Shown here piece by piece: positions 59,161-64,000 of a DNA stretch of 64,000 nucleotides (its first letter is position 1; the number at the start of each line of letters is the position of its first letter). The notes beneath the pieces are model-generated. The model saw only the letters and a list, made by a program, of their open reading frames with translations, was not told the DNA's origin and searched no databases. Source of the stretch: Bog-473 sp036489775 (lineage in GTDB: Bacteria; Actinomycetota; Acidimicrobiia; Acidimicrobiales; RAAP-2); assembly GCA_036489775.1 (NCBI GenBank), contig DASXFC010000034.1, positions 1 to 64,000 on the forward strand, given 5' to 3'. The translations under genes were made by a program, and so were the position numbers.

Positions 59161-60105
59161 GTGACAACGGCACACGCGGCTCCGGTCGGTCTTCCAATTG
59201 AAATCAACCGACTGACCAAACACTTCGGGCCGGTCATGGCCGTCAAAGATCTCACCTTCACCGTCGAGCCCGGCTGCGTCACGGGCTTCCTCGGGCCAAA
59301 CGGCTCTGGCAAGACGACCACGTTGCGCATGTTGCTCGGACTGGTCAATCCCAGTTCGGGTCAGGCGACCATCGGTGGCATGGCCTACCGGGACATCGTC
59401 AATCCGGCCACCAAGGTGGGCGCGGTGCTCGAAGCGACCAGCTTCCATCCGTCCCGCCGAGCCCGGGCCCACCTACGCACGGTGGCTCGCGCCTGTGGCC
59501 AGGGTGACGACAAGGTCGACGCCTCTCTCGATCTGGTCGGGCTCATGGGCGATGCCAATCGACGCGTCGGCGGCTTCTCGCTCGGCATGCGGCAGCGCCT
59601 GGAATTGGCGGGGGCGTTGATCGGTGACCCATCTGTCCTCATCCTCGACGAACCGTCGAACGGACTCGACCCGCAGGGCATTGCCTGGCTGCGCGATTTC
59701 ATGCGCTACCTCGCCGGCGAAGGCAAGACCGTGCTGGTCTCGTCCCACCTGTTGTCGGAGATGGCACAGACGATCGATCGCGTCGTCATCGTCTCGCACG
59801 GGGAGCTGCGCGTCCAGGGATCCCTCGAAGAGGTAACCGGCAACCTGCAGACCTCGACCATGCGGGTGCGCACCCCCGAGCTTCGGCGCCTATCCGAAGT
59901 TCTGACCCAGCAGGGCATCACCTTTACCGAACTGTCGGCCGATCAGGTGACGGTGCACCAGACAACGCCCGAAAAGCTCGGTCCGGTCTTGGCCCAGAAC
60001 CAGATCGTCATCTACGAATTGATCCATGAGGGGAGCGACCTCGAATCGGTCTTCCTCTCTCTCACCCAGGGACTGGGATTCGGCGAACAGGGAGCGACGC
60101 CGTGA
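59161..60105 (+). CDS. ABC transporter ATP-binding protein
   Basis: A 314-residue ABC ATPase: Walker A GPNGSGKT (residues 45-52), signature FSLGMRQRLELA, Walker B VLILDEPSNGLDP and switch His in VLVSSHLLSEM. A C-terminal extension (RVRTPELRRLSEVL and FTELSADQVTVH) is of the DrrA/CcmA export type. GTG 59161 is the start. It overlaps the permease gene by GTGA. It likely exports a lipid or drug-like compound; the substrate is unknown. Confidence 0.93.
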   Translation: MTTAHAAPVGLPIEINRLTKHFGPVMAVKDLTFTVEPGCVTGFLGPNGSGKTTTLRMLLGLVNPSSGQATIGGMAYRDIVNPATKVGAVLEATSFHPSRRARAHLRTVARACGQGDDKVDASLDLVGLMGDANRRVGGFSLGMRQRLELAGALIGDPSVLILDEPSNGLDPQGIAWLRDFMRYLAGEGKTVLVSSHLLSEMAQTIDRVVIVSHGELRVQGSLEEVTGNLQTSTMRVRTPELRRLSEVLTQQGITFTELSADQVTVHQTTPEKLGPVLAQNQIVIYELIHEGSDLESVFLSLTQGLGFGEQGATP

Positions 60106-60911
60106 AGCTGGCCCTGCGATCCGAGCTGCTCAAGATGCGCACCATGCCCGGGATGTGGGTCGTCCTCTTGCTGGCCTTCCCCCTCACGTGCCTCTTCATC
60201 ATGTTCTCGTTCATCAACGCCGGGAACCACACCTTCCCGCACCACACCTTTGCCGCCGTGCAAACCCTCTCGGACCGACGCCTCCTGCTCGGTGCCGGCT
60301 TCCGCAGCGCCACGCTGTTAGCCCCCGTTCTCGGCGTCTTGTGCCTGACGGTCGAGTACCGGCACAAGACCCTGACCACCACACTGCTCCTCACCCCCAA
60401 GCGCAGCGTGGTGCTGGGTGCCAAGGTCATCACCACCACCATCTGGTGCATCGGCATGGCGCTGACCACCTTCATTGCCGTGTTCGCCCTGGGTCTCCCC
60501 TGGGACGCCTCGATGGGCGGCTCGGCCAGCTCGGTCCTCAATCAGGCCGGGGCGGTTATGCCCCAGATGTTCGCCGTGACCGTCCTCTTGGGACTCTTCG
60601 GTCTCGGCTTCGGAACGCTGGTCAAGAACCAGATCGCGGGCGTGCTGGTCACCATCGGTGAATCACTCATCCTCGAAGGCTTGCTCGTGCTGCTCTTCGT
60701 CGAGGTCTTCCACTACGACCTCAACTGGCTTCCCGGAGAGGCCACCGCTTCCTTCGCCGGGATTCTGGCCAAGGGCGCCAGCTTCGGAGGCACCGGTTCG
60801 AGCATTTTCTCGTTGCTCCCATGGTGGCAGGGTGGCCTGGCCATGCTCGGCTGGGGAGTCGGCCCCCTGACCATTGGCTACTTCACGACGTTCCGCCGCG
60901 ACGTGACCTAG
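60102..60911 (+). CDS. ABC transporter permease (ABC-2 type)
   Basis: 269 residues with about six transmembrane helices (GMWVVLLLAFPLTCLFIMF, ATLLAPVLGVLCLTVEY, TTIWCIGMALTTFIAVFALG, MFAVTVLLGLFGLGFGTLV, ILEGLLVLLFVEVF). It is the membrane partner of the upstream ATPase, and GTG 60102 has GGGAGCG upstream. Export of a hydrophobic compound is plausible. Confidence 0.88.
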   Translation: MKLALRSELLKMRTMPGMWVVLLLAFPLTCLFIMFSFINAGNHTFPHHTFAAVQTLSDRRLLLGAGFRSATLLAPVLGVLCLTVEYRHKTLTTTLLLTPKRSVVLGAKVITTTIWCIGMALTTFIAVFALGLPWDASMGGSASSVLNQAGAVMPQMFAVTVLLGLFGLGFGTLVKNQIAGVLVTIGESLILEGLLVLLFVEVFHYDLNWLPGEATASFAGILAKGASFGGTGSSIFSLLPWWQGGLAMLGWGVGPLTIGYFTTFRRDVT

Positions 60912-60926
60912 GCCGGACTCGAACTC

Positions 60927-62174
60927 GTGGGGGGATGGGCGAAGCGCATAAGCCGTTGGCGGGTGATCGGATGCCTCGGGCTCCTCGCCACGACCATGCT
61001 CGTGGCCAACAACACCGTGGCTGCTGGGAGCACTCCGTCGTCATCGCCCCAGCTGGTGACCATCACCATCCCGGCCCCGGCCGGAGAGATCCCCCCGCAA
61101 TGGCTGAACTACTCGGGCCCTCCGCGGGCTGACGTGCTGCTGCCGGCCGGATACAACCCGGACACGCGCTACCCGCTTCTGGTCCTGCTCAATGGGCTCG
61201 ACGGCAACTACGACTTTTACGCCCAATACGGACTGACCAACGAGTTCGACCATCTCGATGCCATCGTGGTCATGCCCGATGGGGGACCAGGCGGCTGGTT
61301 CGCCGACTGGTGGAACGACGGTGAACGCGGTAGCCCGGCCTGGGAGACCTACGAGCTCGACACCGTGATCCCCACCATCTTGGCTCGCTACCCGATCCTG
61401 CCCCAGCGCCAGTACCACGCAATCGCCGGTATCTCCATGGGCGGACTCGGCGCTGTCTACCTGGCTGGGCGGCTGCCTGGCTTCTTCGGGTCAGTGGCAA
61501 CGCTGTCGGGCTTCGATGACCCCCAGCTCGCCGCACCAGTCGTCCAACCAGCGATGGCCTTCGAATCAGAGGCTTCGGCCAACGGCGACCACGATCCGGA
61601 TCCGGTCTACGGCCCGCCCAACGGCTTCTACGCCGACGGCCACAACCCGACCAGTTTGGCCATCAACCTGAAGCAGACCCGAGTCTTCGAGAGCACCGGC
61701 ACCGCCATTCCCAACAGCGGTAACTTGGCCCTGCTGGGTCAGGGAACCGCCTACGCCGAGGAGCTCGTGAACGGGACCTGGGAGGAGGCGATCATCTATC
61801 CGATGAACGTGCTTTACCACCAAGCCCTCACCGCCGCCGGCGTCGACGTCACCTACCAGGTCCACTCGGGCGGCCACGACATTCCGGACTTCGTCAACGA
61901 GATCAATGCCATGCTCCAGTGGGGTCTCTTCAAGCCTGTGACCACCGACCCCAGCGCCTGGACGAACGACACCGTCGCCACCAGCGGCCAGCTGTGGGAT
62001 ATCGGCTACCACTTCGCCGAAGCACCCAATCAAGTGGTGCAGTTCCAACGGTTCGAGAGTCTGCTGGCGATCGGTGCCGCGGGTTCTGCCGTCACGATCA
62101 CCACTGCTGGAGGCTGCGTGATCCAGACCGCCACCCCGGCGCTCATCAACGTCCCCAGCCGAAGCTGCACCTAA
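60927..62174 (+). CDS. secreted esterase (antigen-85/esterase D-like)
   Basis: A 415-residue exported protein: signal peptide (VIGCLGLLATTMLVANNTVAA), alpha/beta hydrolase with YPLLVLLNGLDGNYDF, VVMPDGGPGGWFADWW, nucleophile Ser in IAGISMGGLGAVYLAG and His in HSGGHDIPDFV. A small C-terminal beta module with two cysteines (GGCVIQTA, SRSCT) follows. It resembles the Ag85/esterase group that handles trehalose or other lipid esters. GTG 60927 is the start. It lies 16 bp after the ABC permease, in the same direction. Confidence 0.85.
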   Translation: MGGWAKRISRWRVIGCLGLLATTMLVANNTVAAGSTPSSSPQLVTITIPAPAGEIPPQWLNYSGPPRADVLLPAGYNPDTRYPLLVLLNGLDGNYDFYAQYGLTNEFDHLDAIVVMPDGGPGGWFADWWNDGERGSPAWETYELDTVIPTILARYPILPQRQYHAIAGISMGGLGAVYLAGRLPGFFGSVATLSGFDDPQLAAPVVQPAMAFESEASANGDHDPDPVYGPPNGFYADGHNPTSLAINLKQTRVFESTGTAIPNSGNLALLGQGTAYAEELVNGTWEEAIIYPMNVLYHQALTAAGVDVTYQVHSGGHDIPDFVNEINAMLQWGLFKPVTTDPSAWTNDTVATSGQLWDIGYHFAEAPNQVVQFQRFESLLAIGAAGSAVTITTAGGCVIQTATPALINVPSRSCT

Positions 62175-62190
62175 GCGGGGCCCTGCTCTT

Positions 62191-63858
62191 TTAGGCCCGG
62201 AGCACCACCCCGGGGCGCGCGTCCAGCCCGACCGAGTCCATCGCTCCGTCCAGCCGGATCGGCACCCCGTTGACCAGGGTGTGCAGCATCCCGACCGGTG
62301 CGTCGGCGCTCAGCCGCTCGCCGTTGGCCGGGAAGTCCCACACCCGGCGCAGCGGGCCCGGCGCCACGGTGGCCGGGTCGAAGACACAGATGTCAGCCGC
62401 CTGGCCCACGGCCAACGTGCCCCGGTCGGCCATGCCATAGACGGCGGCCGGTTCACCGGTGAGCTTGTGAATAGCCCGCTCCAACGGCATCACCTGGCGC
62501 TCACGCACCCAGTTGCCGAGTAGATCGGTCGAGAAGCAGGCGTCACAGAGCTGGGAGACGTGTGCGCCGGAGTCGGCCAGGCCCAACAGCACGTGGTCCC
62601 GGGGCAGCAGCCAGGCGATGGCGTCGGGATCGTTGTTGGCCAGGACCGACCAGAACCTGGCCGACAGGTCGTCATCGATGGAGATGTCGAGCATCACATC
62701 GAGCGGCGAACAGCCGCGCTCCTCGGCGATGACCGCGACATGCCGGTCGGCCAGGTCGGGATGGCTGGCCGACTCGGCCACCGAGATGGCGTCCCAGTTG
62801 AGCGGGAAGCCACCATTGCGCCCGCTCACGTCGGCCCAGGCCGACTCGCGCCAGGCCGGATCGCGGTAGGCAGCCAGCCGCTCGTCCTTCGACTTGCCCA
62901 TGAGGGCGGCGAAACTCGAGCGCATATTGAGGGTGAATGGCTCGGACAGATTCATCTGGAAGACCAGAGGGCGGCACGACACCTGGGGCCAGACCTCCAC
63001 GCCGTCGGCCCAGGCCGCATCGTGCTCGGCCACCACCTTCTCGTGGTACGGGTAGTCCTTCACCGTGAGCAGCGCGGTCCAGGTGAAGGGCCGCTGGATC
63101 TCGCGCTGGAGCTTGAAGACTTCTTCGTTGGGGAACACGCCGCCCGGGAGCAGTGCCACCACGCCGCGGGAGCCGCCCCGCAGGGGCTCGAGCAAGGCCC
63201 GCAGCTCGGCCAGATCGGCCACCCGGGAAGGGACGGGCCGTCCGTGGTCGCCGTTGTGCGTCGGTGAGGCGCTCGAGGCGAAGCCGGCGGCGCCGGCCGC
63301 CATGGCATCAGCCACCACCTCTTGCATCTGCGCGATCTCGTCTTCGGTGGCGGCGCGCTCGTAGGCCTCCTCGCCCATGACGAAGAGCCGCACCGCGGTG
63401 TGGCCGACGTAGCAGCTGAAGTTCAAGGCGACGCCGCGGCCGGCGACGGCGTCGAGGTACTCCGAGAACGTTTCGAACTCGTCCCAGGGCACCCCGGCGG
63501 CCAGGGTGTCGAAGCTCATGTCCTCGACGTGCTGGAGCGTGTGTGCCAGCAGGCTCACACCCTCAGCCCGGATGGGCGCGATGGAAAAGCCGCAGTTCCC
63601 CGCCACCACCGAGGTCACCCCGTGGAAGGCCGACGGCGTAAGCGAAGGATCCCAGAAGACCTGGGCGTCGTAGTGGGTGTGGATGTCGATGAACCCCGGG
63701 GTCACCACATGACCCGGGGCGTCCAGGGTGCGTTTGGCGCTGAGGTCGGATCCGATGCCGCTGATGTGGCCGCCCGTGATGGCCACGTCGGCCTGCTGGC
63801 CCGGAGCGCCCGTCCCGTCGATCACCGTGCCACCCCTGATGACGATGTCTGCACTCAT
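62191..63858 (-). CDS. amidohydrolase of the N-acyl-D-amino-acid deacylase type
   Basis: A 555-residue amidohydrolase-3 family protein: GTVIDGTGAPG, PGFIDIHTHYDAQ metal motif, VVAGNCGFSIAP, SSASPTHNGDHGRPVPSR, HVLLGLADSGAHVSQLCD (metal-binding Asp) and GTLAVGQAADICVFD. The D-aminoacylase/D-hydantoinase-like family cleaves amides or cyclic amides, and many actinobacterial members have unknown substrates. The ATG at 63858 fits the domain start. It converges with the secreted esterase and is separated from it by 16 bp. Confidence 0.88.
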   Translation of the reverse strand: MSADIVIRGGTVIDGTGAPGQQADVAITGGHISGIGSDLSAKRTLDAPGHVVTPGFIDIHTHYDAQVFWDPSLTPSAFHGVTSVVAGNCGFSIAPIRAEGVSLLAHTLQHVEDMSFDTLAAGVPWDEFETFSEYLDAVAGRGVALNFSCYVGHTAVRLFVMGEEAYERAATEDEIAQMQEVVADAMAAGAAGFASSASPTHNGDHGRPVPSRVADLAELRALLEPLRGGSRGVVALLPGGVFPNEEVFKLQREIQRPFTWTALLTVKDYPYHEKVVAEHDAAWADGVEVWPQVSCRPLVFQMNLSEPFTLNMRSSFAALMGKSKDERLAAYRDPAWRESAWADVSGRNGGFPLNWDAISVAESASHPDLADRHVAVIAEERGCSPLDVMLDISIDDDLSARFWSVLANNDPDAIAWLLPRDHVLLGLADSGAHVSQLCDACFSTDLLGNWVRERQVMPLERAIHKLTGEPAAVYGMADRGTLAVGQAADICVFDPATVAPGPLRRVWDFPANGERLSADAPVGMLHTLVNGVPIRLDGAMDSVGLDARPGVVLRA

Positions 63859-63997
63859 GGCTCCATCGTCGCAGTGAATGGCTCGAACTGCACGCGGGAG
63901 TTGCATCGATGGCGAGAGTGCCGGGTACGGTGTTCGTAAGGCGAGCCCGATCCGGGCGTTATCGCCGAGGGCGGACGCTCGACTGGGAGAACCACAG

Positions 63998-64000
63998 ATG
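63998..64000 (+). CDS. start codon of a gene continuing beyond the window
   Basis: The last three bases are ATG, preceded by GGGAGAACCACAG, a good ribosome-binding site with normal spacing. A rightward gene probably starts here; nothing of its product is visible. The gap 63859-63997 holds the promoters of this gene and of the divergent amidohydrolase, with no further feature I can name. Confidence 0.5.

Noticed and set aside
1..64000. CRISPR arrays, insertion sequences, prophage or integrated elements
   Set aside because: No regularly spaced direct repeats, transposase, integrase or terminal inverted repeats were seen. The DUF222/HNH gene alone does not establish mobility.

Overview
This window is GC-rich, densely packed actinobacterial chromosome. 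Many start and stop codons overlap (ATGA, GTGA, TGATG), GTG and TTG starts are frequent, and many genes have a TAnnnT box 6-9 nt before the start codon, which suggests leaderless mRNAs. The gene content (mycofactocin biosynthesis, an F420-type LLM oxidoreductase, a DUF222/HNH protein, KstR-like regulation, paired acyl-CoA dehydrogenases, Ltp/DUF35 pairs, echA20-ipdABC) points to a free-living actinobacterium able to break down steroids or similar polycyclic acids. An Acidimicrobiia-like lineage is my guess from style only, not a demonstrated placement.

Layout. 0-3 kb: tRNA-Gln(CUG), a secreted neocarzinostatin-fold protein, ydcF-like and gltX. 3-6.5 kb: a leftward operon of two DUF35 proteins, Ltp4-like and Ltp3-like thiolase-fold proteins and a 3Fe-4S ferredoxin, preceded by a KstR-type box. 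6.5-18.5 kb: ABC1 kinase, SRPBCC protein, aldo/keto reductase, two membrane proteins, a GH18-like exported protein, a DUF222/HNH protein and the pntAA-pntAB-pntB transhydrogenase. 18.5-26.7 kb: steroid ring C/D block: a divergent SDR, echA20-ipdA-ipdB-ipdC, a small HTH protein, and a leftward fadA6-like thiolase/DUF35/Ltp operon. 26.7-41 kb: lipoprotein esterase, two acyl-CoA dehydrogenase pairs, the alkylation-repair pair (ada-alkA fusion plus ogt), SDR, lipoprotein, dienelactone hydrolase, amidohydrolase, LLM oxidoreductase and a histidine phosphatase. 41-48 kb: small unknown proteins, PHB-depolymerase-like esterase, a divergent FtsH-like protease, aldehyde dehydrogenase, a PLP lyase and a ZnF-UBP protein. 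48-57.7 kb: mycofactocin locus (SDR, mftE, mftC, mftB, the 36-residue precursor mftA, divergent mftF, a GNAT and a methyltransferase, displaced mftD, and an NDMA-type alcohol dehydrogenase), then a cyclase. 57.6-64 kb: two TetR regulators (one KstR-like), an ABC exporter, an esterase, an amidohydrolase of the D-aminoacylase type, and the start codon of a further gene.

How it fits together. Ltp/DUF35 proteins, FadA6-like thiolase, paired acyl-CoA dehydrogenases and EchA20/IpdABC together resemble the cholesterol side-chain and ring C/D catabolic modules of Mycobacterium and Rhodococcus. Mycofactocin and its SDR/alcohol dehydrogenase partners would recycle reducing equivalents from alcohols, and transhydrogenase would balance NADH and NADPH. 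Two regulatory signals stand out. One is a KstR-like regulator plus KstR-type boxes in front of both Ltp/DUF35 operons. The other is a separate palindrome, CTGACG-nnn-CGTCAG, found upstream of echA20, of an amidohydrolase and of an aldehyde dehydrogenase, whose regulator is unknown. Family assignments rest on reading protein sequences against remembered homologues, since no search could be run. No gene-free stretch exceeds about 300 bp.
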